From assembly GCA_003241695.1 (NCBI GenBank), contig QFPN01000020.1:1-7893 (forward strand): a DNA stretch of 7,893 bases. The letters are read 5' to 3'. Position 1 is the first letter of the stretch; each line of letters opens with the position of its first letter. A program made the position numbers and the translations under genes. Below are positions 1-7,659 of the stretch, one piece after another. The notes below the pieces were generated by a model. The model had not been told where the DNA came from, did not search any database, and saw only the letters and a list, made by a program, of their open reading frames with translations. This stretch comes from Ancylobacter novellus. Lineage in GTDB: Bacteria; Pseudomonadota; Alphaproteobacteria; Rhizobiales; Methylopilaceae.

Positions 1-171
1 GCCGCGCAAACTGGCGAAAGCAATGGGAGTCGGGTCTGGCGGGCTCGACTGACCGGATGGTCCGCTTCCCGCCTTCAGCATAACGTCCGCTGTTGGCGCC
101 GAGCGGCCGCAAGTCGTGCTGCTCAGCAACAAAGGCGGACCTCGACGCGCAGCCGAACTGGCCGTCTAAAA
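1..171. other. 3' flank of dnaE2; no confident gene
   Basis: This stretch lies beyond the dnaE2 stop codon. The plus-strand frame starting at base 2 is open for 16 codons and stops at TGA 50-52. It could be the last codons of a convergent gene entering from the left, but the piece is too short to identify. GTCCGC occurs at 60-65 and 85-90, and its complement GCGGAC at 135-140, giving a loose inverted repeat. No stem followed by a T-run is visible on either strand, so no intrinsic terminator is called for the mutasome operon. Confidence 0.4.
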
Positions 172-2105
172 TCACCGAAAGTCTCGCGTCTTCACCTTGA
201 TTGTATCGAGGTGGAGGTCGCGGATGTAGATGTCGCGCGGCCTGAGCCCCTTCGACTGGGGACCTCGCGGATCCGGCGTCGACCCATGATGCACCTCGTC
301 GCCTCGGCCGTCCGGCAGCGGGAACTCGCCGTCCCGTTCGCCAACGCTTGCCAATTCCGCTGAGAGGTTCGTCAAGCGCTGCGCGACGAGGTGCACCACC
401 TCTCCCTCGCGCTGCACCCGGCCATAGACCGCGATCATGCCCGCCGACAGAATCGTGCGCCGGTTCTTCTCGAACACGCTCGGCCAGACCACGAGGTTGG
501 CGACGCCGCTCTCGTCCTCGAGCGTGATGAACATGACGCCTTTGGCGCTTCCCGGTCGCTGACGGACCAGCACCACACCCGCGATCTCGAGCCACCGGCG
601 GTCCCGAGCCTCCATGGCCTCAAGGAAGGTCACCATCCGGCGGCGCTTTAGGTCCTCCCTCAGGAACGCAACAGGATGGGCGCGTAGTGACAGGCTGACA
701 TATCGGTAGTCCTCGACAACCTCGCCGCCGGCGGTCATCGGCCGGAGCGTGACGGCCGGTTCTTCGACCTCCGGTACGACCTCTTCCTCACGCACTGACG
801 CTGCGGCGAAGAGTGGAAGCGGTTCGTCGCGCAAGCCGCGGATCGCCCAGAGCGCTTCGCGACGCGCCAGGCCGAACGCCGGTCGAAAGCCGTCGGCCTC
901 TGCGATCTGGGTCAGGGCCGCCGCGGGCACGCCCGCCCGACGCCAGAGATCGTCCATCGATACGAACGGCCTGTCGCCGCGGGCGGCCACGATCGAGGCC
1001 GCGTTCGCGTTGGACAGCCCCTTGGTCATCCGCAGCCCGAGCCTGACAGCGAAGCGGGTCTCGTCTTCGGTTGGCTCGAGCGTGCAGTTCCAGCGAGAGC
1101 CGTTGGCGCAGACCGGGCGGATCTCGACGCCGTGGTCCCTCGCGTCCCGGACGATCTGGGCCGGCGCGTAGAACCCCATCGGTTGGCTGTTCAGAAGCGC
1201 CACGCAGAACACGTCCGGGTGCCAGCACTTCAGCCAGGCGGACGCATACGCGATCAGCGCGAAGTACGCGGCGTGCGACTCGGGGAAGCCGTATGAGCCG
1301 AACCCTTCGAGCTGCTTGAACGTGCGCTCGGCGAACTCAGCTTCGTAGCCGTTCGCTACCATGCCAGTGACGAGCTTCTCCTTGAACTTCGAGACGCCGC
1401 CCGTGAACTTGAAGGTCGCCATGCTCTTGCGAAGCATGTCGGCTTCGCCTGGCGTGAAGCCCGCACACTCGATCGCCACCCGCATCGCCTGCTCCTGGAA
1501 CAGCGGGACGCCAAGCGTTTTGCCCAGCACCTTCTCGAGCTCGGGCTTTGGAAAGTGAACCGGCTCGAGCCCTTCCCGCCTTCGAAGATAGGGATGGACC
1601 ATGTCACCCTGGATCGGCCCGGGGCGAACGATCGCGACCTGAACGACGAGGTCGTAATATGTCCTGGGCTTGAGCCGCGGCAGCATCGACATCTGAGCGC
1701 GGCTCTCGATCTGGAAGGTGCCGAGCGTGTCGGCCTTGCGGATCATCGCATAGGTGCGCGGATCCTCGGCCGGGATCGTCGCGAGATCGAAGTTCGCGCC
1801 CTTGTGCTCAGCGAGCAGGTCGAGCCCCTTCTTCATGCAGGTCAGCATGCCGAGCGCGAGCACGTCGACCTTCATGAACTTCAACGCTTCAATGTCGTCC
1901 TTGTCCCACTCGATGACCTGCCGACCGACCATCGCGGCCGGCTCGATCGGCACGAGGTCGTCGAGACGGTCGTGGGTCAGAACAAAACCGCCCGGATGCT
2001 GGCTCAGGTGCCGCGGCGCGCCCATGAGCTGACGAGCAAGGTCGAGCGTCAGGCGCAGCCGGCGTTCCGTGAGGTTGAGGTTCAGCTCCTCGACGTGGCG
2101 CTGCT

Positions 2106-2112
2106 CCCCCCC
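2106..2112 (-). other. dnaE2 frameshift 2 in a G7 tract
   Basis: Seven consecutive C on the plus strand are a G7 tract on the coding strand, between WSEQ and EQRHVEEL. The upstream frame runs into a stop 11 codons beyond the tract region, while the downstream polymerase frame is open to the natural end. Eight G (or five) would join them. The eight-G version gives WSEQGGEQRHVEEL, which matches the usual family spacing better. Homopolymers of this kind are prone to replication slippage and to base-calling error. Confidence 0.85.
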
Positions 2113-2653
2113 TGTTCCGACCATGACCAGAGCTGCACGGACAGCGTGCCGATCTGGTCCTCAGGTAGGCCCAGCGCCTTGCCGACGTCGCGGAGCGCGC
2201 CCTTGGCGCGATAGCGGATGACCGTTGAGCAGAGCGCGGCATGGTCGCGGCCGTAGGTTTCGAACACCCACTGCATGACGATCTCGCGCCGCTCATGCTC
2301 GAAGTCGACGTCGATGTCCGGGGGCTCCCGGCGCTCCTCTGACACGAAGCGTTCGAACAGGAGGTCGTTGCGGCCCGGATCAATCGAAGTGATCCCGAGC
2401 ACGAAGCAGACAGCCGAGTTCGCGGCAGAGCCGCGGCCCTGGCAGAGGATGTCCCGCGACCGGGCGAAGCGCACGATCGAGTTCACGGTCAAGAAGTATG
2501 GCGCGTAGCTCAGCTTCTCGATCAGCGTCAGCTCGTGCTGGAGCGCGGCGCGGACGCTGTCGGGCAGACCTTCCAGATAGCGCTCGGCAGCACCCTCCCA
2601 GGTCAGCTTCGCGAGCGTCTCTTGGGGAGTGAGCGTAGGGTCGTCGCGCTCTT

Positions 2654-2657
2654 CAGA
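2654..2657 (-). other. dnaE2 frameshift 1 (one base lost)
   Basis: On the coding strand the sequence runs TAC CAA TAT CTG AAG, which shifts out of the polymerase frame and stops 17 codons after the Tyr. Adding one C (TAT CCT GAA GAG) gives Tyr-Pro-Glu-Glu and then a continuous conserved frame (DDPTLTPQETL). DnaE2 proteins normally read YQYPEE here, so a single missing C explains the break. There is no long homopolymer at this site. Confidence 0.85.
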
Positions 2658-3435
2658 TATTGGTAGGCGAGTTCGTCCAGGCTGAAGCGGCAGCGGTCGA
2701 CGATCTGCAGGGTCCTAGCGAGCGCCTCCGGATAGCGCGCGAACAGCCGGTGCATCTCTTCCGGCGGCTTCACGAAGCGGTCGGCGTGGCGCTCTCGATG
2801 CTCGCCGAGTGCGTCGATCGTGACGTTGTGGCGGACGCAGGTGACGACGTCCTGCAGCATTCGTCGAGACGGCTCGTGGAACAGCACGTCGTTGGTGACG
2901 ACCGTCGCCACGCGCATCCGCGTCGCAAGGTTCGAAAGCTCGTGAAGCCGAAGCTGGTCATTCGGCCGGCGGCGCAGCGTCAGCGCGAGATAGGCCCGGT
3001 CGCCGAATGCGTCTCGGAGGCGGCGGAGGCGAAGGCCGCACTCATCGTCGGCGAGGTCGGGCACGAGGATCGCCAGAAGCCCCTCGCCATAAGCGACGAG
3101 ATCCGACCACTCGAGATGGCACTTCGCCTTGCCGCCGCGGCGCTTCCCGAGCGACAGGAGCCTGCAGAGACGTGAGTAGGCTGCCCGGTCGGTTGGATAG
3201 ACCAGCACCGACATGCCGTCGGCGAGATCCAGTCGGCAGCCCATGACAGCGCGCACGCCTGTGACCTTGGCGGCCTCATGGGCGCGGACGATCCCGGCGA
3301 GCGAATTCCGATCGACAACCGCTATCGCCTCCACGCCCAGAACCGCGGCCTGCGAAAATAGCTCCTCGCAGGAGGACGCGCCGCGCAGGAACGAGAAGTG
3401 CGAGGTGGCCTGGAGTTCGGCGTATCGAGGTCCGC

Positions 3436-4956
3436 TCATCCGAAGACGCCGTGCAGAAACAAGCGGTGCGATCCGGTCGCCGCGTCCTCGCCGTCACCAG
3501 CCCGGTAGAGCCAGTAGCGCTCGCCCGCGTCGTCCTCGACGCGGAAGTAGTCCCGGACCGCAGCGAGTTCGGCGTCCCGCGTCCACCAATCGCCGAACAC
3601 CCGCTCCGGCCCGTCGGCGCGCCGCACGCGCCGGCGAACGCCGCGCCAAGTGAAACTGACCGGCGGATGATCGGGAAGCAGCGCGACCGTCTCGACGGGC
3701 TCTGGCCGAGGCAGCAGCCGCGACGGCCGCGGCCAATGCCCGGGCCAGCTTGCGCCCGACTCCGCCGACATTGCCGGCACGCGGCAGACCGACCGCTCCG
3801 GCACATCGCTCGCCACGGGCGCGAACCGATAGATCGCGCCTTCACCCACCCGATTCATCAGCGTGTCGACGAGGTCGGAGACGTCCGCAGCGGTTTCCTT
3901 GATGAGTGAGCTCGCGACCTGTCTCCGTCCGAAAGGCTCAGCAACTGTGGCGGCGAGCGTCATCATCTCGATGCCGAAGCCCGGCGCGATCGCCTCGATC
4001 TTGTTGCAGAGCAGCCGCGTCAGCCGTTTAACGTCACGGACTGGCGTCGCCATGCCGACCCGGATCGCCTGCATGTCGTTGTCAACGCGACGGCAGATGA
4101 GGTCGAGCCGGCGCGCGCCGAGACCGCGCTCCTCCAGCCGCTCGCAGAGCTGGACGACAAGCTTCTCGACGTAGCGAGCGATCGTCTCCGGGGCCCCGAT
4201 CGGCTCTGCGAAGGCCCGACGAACCTCGACCAGGTCTGGCGGCCGGACGGGCTCGATCGGCTCGGCCAGGTCGCCAAGGGCTTGATCGATGCGACGACCG
4301 AGCTCCGGGCCGAAGCGCAGCGTCAGCGGCGCCCGGGGCTGGGCCAGTAGGTCGGCGACACGATCGAATCCAAGCACCTGAAGCGCTGCCGCGGTCGGAG
4401 CCTGTATCCGCAAGGATTCAAGCGGGAGGTCGCCAAGAACGGACGCGCCGTGCCCTAGAGGAGCGATTGTGGAGCCCTGGCCGACGTAGCGGGCAAGCGC
4501 ATGCGCCGCTCCCCAGGTGTCGGCGACGGCCGCGAGAGCGGCGACGCCCGACATCGCGAGCCGGCCGACCAAGCCGTCCAGCATCGCAGCCTCGCCGCCA
4601 TGGAGGTGATCAGCGCCGGTCGTCTCGATGACGAGCCCGTTTGGCGGATCGGGCGCGACGATCGGAGAGAACCGCATCGCCCAGACCGCCAACCGCTCGA
4701 GCACCTCGGCGTCGGCCGCCTGATCCGCGTCCTGCAGGATGAGGTCTTTCAGGAGGACCTGGGCCTTGGTCGCCGCCATTCCGATCCGAAGGCCCGCGGA
4801 GTACGCGGACGCGTCCAGGGCCACGACCGCTCGCCTGTTTCCTTCGCGCCCGATGAGGACGAGCGGCATGTCAGCCGGAGGCGCTGCGTCGCCAGCCTTG
4901 CGCCGGAACCTGTCGGTGGACCAGGTCGGAAGGAAGAGCGAGACGACCCGTGCCAT
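3436..4956 (-). CDS. imuB: ImuB, Y-family-like mutasome hub protein
   Basis: This 506-residue protein is a catalytically dead DinB/UmuC-type (Y-family) polymerase homologue that links ImuA, DnaE2 and the beta clamp during SOS mutagenesis. The N-terminus (RVVSLFLPTWSTDRF) lacks the metal-binding acid of active Y polymerases. Around residues 110-121 the ImuB-style block IETTGADHLHGG replaces the catalytic SxDE region. A helix-hairpin-helix-like stretch lies near 190-207 and a little-finger-like region near 240-340. The family-typical C-terminal block (FGDWWTRD 454-461, RDYFRVED 468-475, FLHGVFG at the end) is present. No canonical clamp-binding pentamer is obvious; QVASSL at 346-351 lies in a likely region but is a poor match. 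The start ATG has GGAGG six bases upstream (plus-strand CCTCC 4963-4967) inside imuA. The reading frame is intact and the length is normal. Confidence 0.95.
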   Translation of the reverse strand: MARVVSLFLPTWSTDRFRRKAGDAAPPADMPLVLIGREGNRRAVVALDASAYSAGLRIGMAATKAQVLLKDLILQDADQAADAEVLERLAVWAMRFSPIVAPDPPNGLVIETTGADHLHGGEAAMLDGLVGRLAMSGVAALAAVADTWGAAHALARYVGQGSTIAPLGHGASVLGDLPLESLRIQAPTAAALQVLGFDRVADLLAQPRAPLTLRFGPELGRRIDQALGDLAEPIEPVRPPDLVEVRRAFAEPIGAPETIARYVEKLVVQLCERLEERGLGARRLDLICRRVDNDMQAIRVGMATPVRDVKRLTRLLCNKIEAIAPGFGIEMMTLAATVAEPFGRRQVASSLIKETAADVSDLVDTLMNRVGEGAIYRFAPVASDVPERSVCRVPAMSAESGASWPGHWPRPSRLLPRPEPVETVALLPDHPPVSFTWRGVRRRVRRADGPERVFGDWWTRDAELAAVRDYFRVEDDAGERYWLYRAGDGEDAATGSHRLFLHGVFG

Positions 4957-5623
4957 CGCACGCCTCCAGTTCGAAATCTGCGCTTTCGCCCGCCCGGGCC
5001 CGGATCAGCTCGACGAGCCAGCGATGGCGTCCGACGCCCGGGACAGGAAGGGGCTCGGACGGAAGCACTGAGATCCGCCATCGGGTGGTCGCCGCGGTCG
5101 GCTGCCCGAAATCCATCGCCTCGGTCTGCCGTCGCCAGCGCCGGAGAGCGATCCCGATCGCGCCCGTGCCTTCCGCCGCAAGCTGGAGGCGACGCGAGGC
5201 CGTCATGGCGAGACGTGCAAGCTCGCCGATCACCGCACCAAGGCCGCCATGGCGCAGGCCTTCCTCCATGCAGGCAAGCACGGTCTTGTCGTCGCCGGCC
5301 TCGACGTAAATCACCCGATCGGCGACGAGCCCCGCTTGGGCGATCGCCCGCGCGAACAGGTCGGGACGCGTGACGCACCAAAGAACCTTGCCCTTCGTCC
5401 GTGCGGCGACGCCTGCGCTGAAGAGGGCCGCAGCCGCGCCGTCGATCGCGCCATTGCCGCCGCCGGCGACCTCCTGGAGAGCGCCGCACGCCAGCCCGCC
5501 ACCGGGCAGCCGTGAGTCGACTTCGGCGAGCCCGAACGGGAGCACCGACCTGGCGCGTCTCGAGCGACCTTCGATCCGCTCGATTTGGGCGCGCAACGTG
5601 TCGATGGCGGGCTGCGGCCGCAC
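4871..5623 (-). CDS. imuA: ImuA, RecA-like mutasome accessory protein
   Basis: This 250-residue ImuA-type protein is the first gene of the mutasome operon. In studied relatives ImuA is required with ImuB and DnaE2 for damage-induced mutagenesis. Family-typical blocks are PFGLAEVDSRLPGGGL (residues 29-44), LWCVTRPDLF (81-90), and the late FELEACDGTGRLAL (about 217-230). Where RecA has its Walker A loop this protein reads GGGNGAID (54-61), with no GKT/GKS, so ATP binding is doubtful; degenerate loops are common in this family. The start is GTG at 5623, preceded by AAGGAGGG with GGAGG nine bases upstream. The 3' end overlaps imuB by 86 nt in another frame, which implies translational coupling. 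A LexA box lies 38 bases upstream of the start. Confidence 0.93.
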   Translation of the reverse strand: MRPQPAIDTLRAQIERIEGRSRRARSVLPFGLAEVDSRLPGGGLACGALQEVAGGGNGAIDGAAAALFSAGVAARTKGKVLWCVTRPDLFARAIAQAGLVADRVIYVEAGDDKTVLACMEEGLRHGGLGAVIGELARLAMTASRRLQLAAEGTGAIGIALRRWRRQTEAMDFGQPTAATTRWRISVLPSEPLPVPGVGRHRWLVELIRARAGESADFELEACDGTGRLALPSDLVHRQVPAQGWRRSASG

Positions 5624-5640
5624 GCTTTTTGCCCTCCTTC
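5624..5640 (-). promoter_or_regulatory. ribosome binding site of imuA
   Basis: On the coding strand AAGGAGGG followed by CAAAAAGC precedes the GTG start at 5623. This strong Shine-Dalgarno match supports GTG as the start over the out-of-frame ATGs further upstream. Confidence 0.7.
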
Positions 5641-5660
5641 GGGTTCAGGCAGACAATCAT

Positions 5661-5675
5661 GTTCGCCATCTGTTC
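5661..5675. promoter_or_regulatory. LexA operator (GTTC-N7-GTTC)
   Basis: A perfect direct repeat GTTC (5661-5664), seven bases, GTTC (5672-5675) is visible on the plus strand. This is the form of the SOS box recognised by LexA in alphaproteobacteria such as Caulobacter, Rhodobacter and Sinorhizobium. It sits between imuA and the divergent HNH gene and overlaps the presumed -10 region of imuA, so LexA binding would block the promoter until DNA damage. A third GTTC at 5643-5646 has the wrong spacing (14 bases) to make another box. Confidence 0.85.
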
Positions 5676-5698
5676 TAATTCGGTTACAGCAGAGTCAA
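5671..5698 (-). promoter_or_regulatory. candidate imuA promoter
   Basis: On the minus strand TTGACT (plus-strand AGTCAA, 5693-5698) resembles a -35 box. TAGAAC or AGAACA, 15 or 16 bases further on (5671-5677), could serve as the -10 and lies within the LexA box. The -35 is good and the -10 is weak with short spacing. It supports LexA repression of imuA-imuB-dnaE2. Confidence 0.45.
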
Positions 5699-5812
5699 GA
5701 CGCTATCTTTGGCTTGCCGCGTTCCGCGACGGAGCGGGCCAGCAGACTCAAGGGAAGGAAGCGGTGAGACGAATTGTCCACAGACCTGGCGGCGCCGATC
5801 GAGAGCCGAGCG

Positions 5813-6163
5813 ATGAGCCGAGCGAAGCGGATCCAGGCGGCGCTCGAGGCGGAGGCGCGTTGCGTCGACGAGGAGCTGCCACGATGCGCACTATGCGGAC
5901 GAAGGATTCCCTCATCCGCCAGACAGTCGGAGCACCACCTCGTTCCGAAATCACGCGGTGGCACGTTCGGGCCGACCGTCCTGCTCCACCAGATCTGCCA
6001 CAATGTCATCCACGCGCTGTTCTCGGAGAAGGAGCTTGCTCGGCGCCTATCCGACGTCGTGTCGCTGAGGGCTGAACCCGAAGTCGCGACCTTCATCGCG
6101 TGGGTTCGGTCCAAGCCGGACGACTTTCACGCGCCGACGCGCAGGGCGAGAGACAAGCGATAG
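5813..6163 (+). CDS. small HNH endonuclease
   Basis: From the ATG at 5813 the protein has 116 residues; an upstream in-frame TTG at 5774 would give 129. The ATG version starts MSRAKR, which I judge more natural, although neither start has a strong ribosome binding site. The HNH fold is clear: CALC (Cys25, Cys28), EHHLVPKSRGG (His41, His42), and CHNVIH (62-67, with Asn64 and His67), followed by a helical tail with WVRSKPDDFH. The cysteine and histidine pairs fit a zinc-stabilised beta-beta-alpha metal nuclease. HNH proteins of this size cut or nick DNA, but the substrate cannot be told from sequence. It is divergent from imuA across a LexA box and 95 nt upstream of the DUF763 gene on the same strand, so an SOS link or a two-gene unit is possible but unproven. 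Confidence 0.85.
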   Translation: MSRAKRIQAALEAEARCVDEELPRCALCGRRIPSSARQSEHHLVPKSRGGTFGPTVLLHQICHNVIHALFSEKELARRLSDVVSLRAEPEVATFIAWVRSKPDDFHAPTRRARDKR

Positions 6164-6244
6164 GCGGCGTCGCTCGCAGTTGGCTCCCGAGCCGGACATG
6201 ATGCGGCCAAGACGCTCGCGATCTAGAGTGCCGCTCGAGACCGT

Positions 6245-6250
6245 GGAGAA
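6245..6250 (+). promoter_or_regulatory. ribosome binding site of the DUF763 gene
   Basis: GGAGAA lies eight bases before the ATG at 6259 and supports that start. The rest of the 95-base gap after the HNH gene shows no clear promoter or terminator. Confidence 0.65.
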
Positions 6251-6258
6251 TCGTTGAG

Positions 6259-7521
6259 ATGGCGCGACGGGCCGGCAGCGCCGACCTTCCTTTGCATGGT
6301 GGCCATGTCTCTGCGTGGCTCGGCCAGCGTATGACCAAGCTCAGCGCGGTCATCACCGAAGCCATCGTGCACCACTACGGTCGCGACGAGTTTCTGCGGC
6401 GTCTGGCTCATCCCTTCTGGTTCCAAAGCTTCGGCTCGGTCATGGGGATGGACTGGCATTCGTCTGGCGTAACCACCAGCGTCATCGGCGCGCTGAAGCG
6501 GGGCTTGACGCCGCTCGCGGGTGAACTCGGGATCCATGTCTGCGGCGGCCGCGGAAAACAGTCACGCCTGACACCAAGCGAACTGCTCGCCGTCGGCGCG
6601 CGGGTCGGGATCGATGCTCCGGCGCTCGCAGCACACAGCCGGCTGATCGCGAAGGTCGACAGCGCCGCCGTTCAGGACGGCTTCGATCTCTACCTGCACA
6701 GCTTCGTCGTGACCGACGACGGCCGTTGGACCGTGATCCAGCAAGGCATGAACGGCGACCTTCGGCAGGCTCGCCGCTATCATTGGCTGTCCGAAGGGCT
6801 CACCAGCTTCCTCGACGATCCGCACGCGGCGATCGACGGCGAGACCGGCGGCTCGATCCTGAACCTTGCGGACCGCCGCGCCACGGCCTCGCGGGACGCG
6901 CAGCTCGATCTTCTGCGCACAACATCGCCCGACAAAATCGCGAGCGACGCCCTGGCGCTCGAGCCGCGCGCGGAGAAAGAGGCCAAGCCCACCGACCAGA
7001 TGACGCTGCCGCACCTGTCTATGCCGGCGCATCACGAGGTCCGTGCGAGCGACGTGATTGCGCGGCGTCTACAGGGGGCGATCGCCGCCGCTGCGGAACG
7101 GGGGCCGGAGGATTTTGCGGATGTGCTGGCGACGCCTGGCGTAGGAGCTCGAACTGTGCGCGCGCTCGCGTTGGTGGCGGAAGTCGTCCACGGCGCACCG
7201 TGTCGGTTCAGCGAGCCCGCTCGGTTCTCATTCGCGCACGGCGGCAAGGACCGCCACCCATTCCCGGTGCCCACCCGCGTCTACGACGAGACGATCGGGG
7301 TGCTGAAGTCCGCGGTCTCGAAGGCGAAGCTTGGCAATGACGAGAGGCTAGAAGCGCTGGCGCGGCTCGACCGCGAGGCTCGCCGGCTCGAGTCTGTCGT
7401 CAGCGGGCCAGCCATCAACGACGTGCTTCGGGACGAACGCAGCCGGTCGCACGAGTATGGTGGCCGCAGTACGTTCGGATGGGAGTCGGCGTCCGTGGAG
7501 AAAATCATCGGCGCTGCGTGA
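6259..7521 (+). CDS. DUF763 domain protein
   Basis: This 420-residue protein belongs to the DUF763 family, found in archaea and bacteria, for which I know no established function. Recognisable conserved blocks are RAGSADLPLHGG near the N-terminus, a His/Trp-rich segment HPFWFQSFGSVMGMDWHSSG (51-70), HVCGGRGK (93-100), VQDGFDLYLHSFV (138-150) and GRWTVIQQGMN (155-165). A central segment RYHWLSEG is followed by a variable linker (about 210-260). TPGVGARTVRAL (292-303) looks like a helix-hairpin-helix DNA-binding motif, and SFAHGGKDRHPFPVP (324-338) is a further conserved block. The C-terminus is charged and helical. No signal peptide or membrane segment is seen. The motif and the neighbours (HNH nuclease, mutasome) suggest a DNA-related role, which is inference. 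Length and frame appear intact. Confidence 0.9.
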   Translation: MARRAGSADLPLHGGHVSAWLGQRMTKLSAVITEAIVHHYGRDEFLRRLAHPFWFQSFGSVMGMDWHSSGVTTSVIGALKRGLTPLAGELGIHVCGGRGKQSRLTPSELLAVGARVGIDAPALAAHSRLIAKVDSAAVQDGFDLYLHSFVVTDDGRWTVIQQGMNGDLRQARRYHWLSEGLTSFLDDPHAAIDGETGGSILNLADRRATASRDAQLDLLRTTSPDKIASDALALEPRAEKEAKPTDQMTLPHLSMPAHHEVRASDVIARRLQGAIAAAAERGPEDFADVLATPGVGARTVRALALVAEVVHGAPCRFSEPARFSFAHGGKDRHPFPVPTRVYDETIGVLKSAVSKAKLGNDERLEALARLDREARRLESVVSGPAINDVLRDERSRSHEYGGRSTFGWESASVEKIIGAA

Positions 7522-7553
7522 GGCAGTAGGGCTCAGATGCGCCAAGGGACTAA

Positions 7554-7567
7554 ACCGCTCTCGCGGT
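7554..7567 (+). terminator. small stem-loop after DUF763
   Basis: ACCGC, a TCTC loop and GCGGT form a perfect five-pair stem 32 bases after the DUF763 stop. No T-run follows, so it is a weak terminator candidate; it could also belong to the end of the adjacent mobile element. Confidence 0.25.
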
Positions 7568-7610
7568 AGGCGCGGCCGGTGTTTGGCGGCGGAGTAGAGG
7601 GCGCGGGCCG

Positions 7611-7651
7611 CCCGTCTGAGGATCGTGAGGTTCGACCTCACCCCAGACGGG
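7611..7651 (+). promoter_or_regulatory. long bulged stem-loop before the integrase start
   Basis: CCCGTCTG (7611-7618) pairs perfectly with CAGACGGG (7644-7651), and GTGAGGT (7625-7631) with ACCTCAC (7635-7641) around a TCG loop. GG at 7620-7621 can pair with CC at 7642-7643, leaving small bulges. The outer right arm ends in the GGG of the presumed Shine-Dalgarno GGGAG (7649-7653), so in mRNA the hairpin would hide part of the ribosome binding site. It may be a regulatory leader or a terminal hairpin of an IS91-like element. The pairing is seen directly and the role is inferred. Confidence 0.7.
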
Positions 7652-7659
7652 AGCCTCCT

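Larger units (their letters stand above)
172..3439 (-). pseudogene. dnaE2: error-prone DNA polymerase DnaE2 (ImuC), two frameshifts
   Basis: This is a C-family DNA polymerase alpha subunit of the error-prone DnaE2/ImuC type, which in related bacteria carries out translesion synthesis with ImuA and ImuB and the beta clamp. Read through two frameshifts it gives about 1089 residues, the usual family length. An N-terminal PHP domain (about 1-230) contains HFSFLRGAS. The palm has QGRGSAANS (334-342) and PDIDVDF (374-380), with catalytic Asp377 and Asp379; the third Asp is D526 in KFMKVD. HLSQHPGGF follows in the C-terminal frame, then an OB fold at roughly 955-1030 and the typical C-terminus KVKTRDFR. 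The frame is lost after YQY (near 2656), where TATCCT would restore Pro-Glu-Glu, and again in a G7 run (2112-2106). The three open pieces are 3439-2657, 2654-2112 and 2124-172. The ATG overlaps the imuB stop (ATGA). Because no internal stop or large deletion is present, the lesions are either recent or sequencing errors. Confidence 0.93.

Noticed and set aside
111..130. Terminator stem around TGCTG-CT-CAGCA downstream of dnaE2
   Set aside because: Two-base loop, short arms and no T-run on the minus-strand side.
2106..2124. ATG at 2124 as a genuine start of a separate C-terminal polymerase protein
   Set aside because: It would lack the PHP domain and two of three catalytic aspartates, and no clear ribosome binding site precedes it; a frameshift within one gene is simpler.
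1555..2214. Plus-strand open frame (219 codons) opposite dnaE2
   Set aside because: Antisense shadow of the conserved polymerase region; no family resemblance or ribosome binding site.
4501..5373. Long plus-strand open frame (290 codons) opposite imuA/imuB
   Set aside because: Composition is Arg/Pro/Ala/Ser-rich as expected from the complement of high-GC coding DNA, with no recognisable domain, and it lies opposite two confidently identified genes.
5643..5664. Second LexA box using GTTC at 5643 and 5661
   Set aside because: The spacing is 14 bases rather than seven, so it does not fit the operator.
4749..5669. Minus-strand open frame starting MANMIVCLNPKEGKKR upstream of imuA
   Set aside because: Its ATG lies inside the LexA box and it then runs out of frame through imuA with low-complexity Arg-rich translation; the imuA frame has the conserved protein and the good ribosome binding site.
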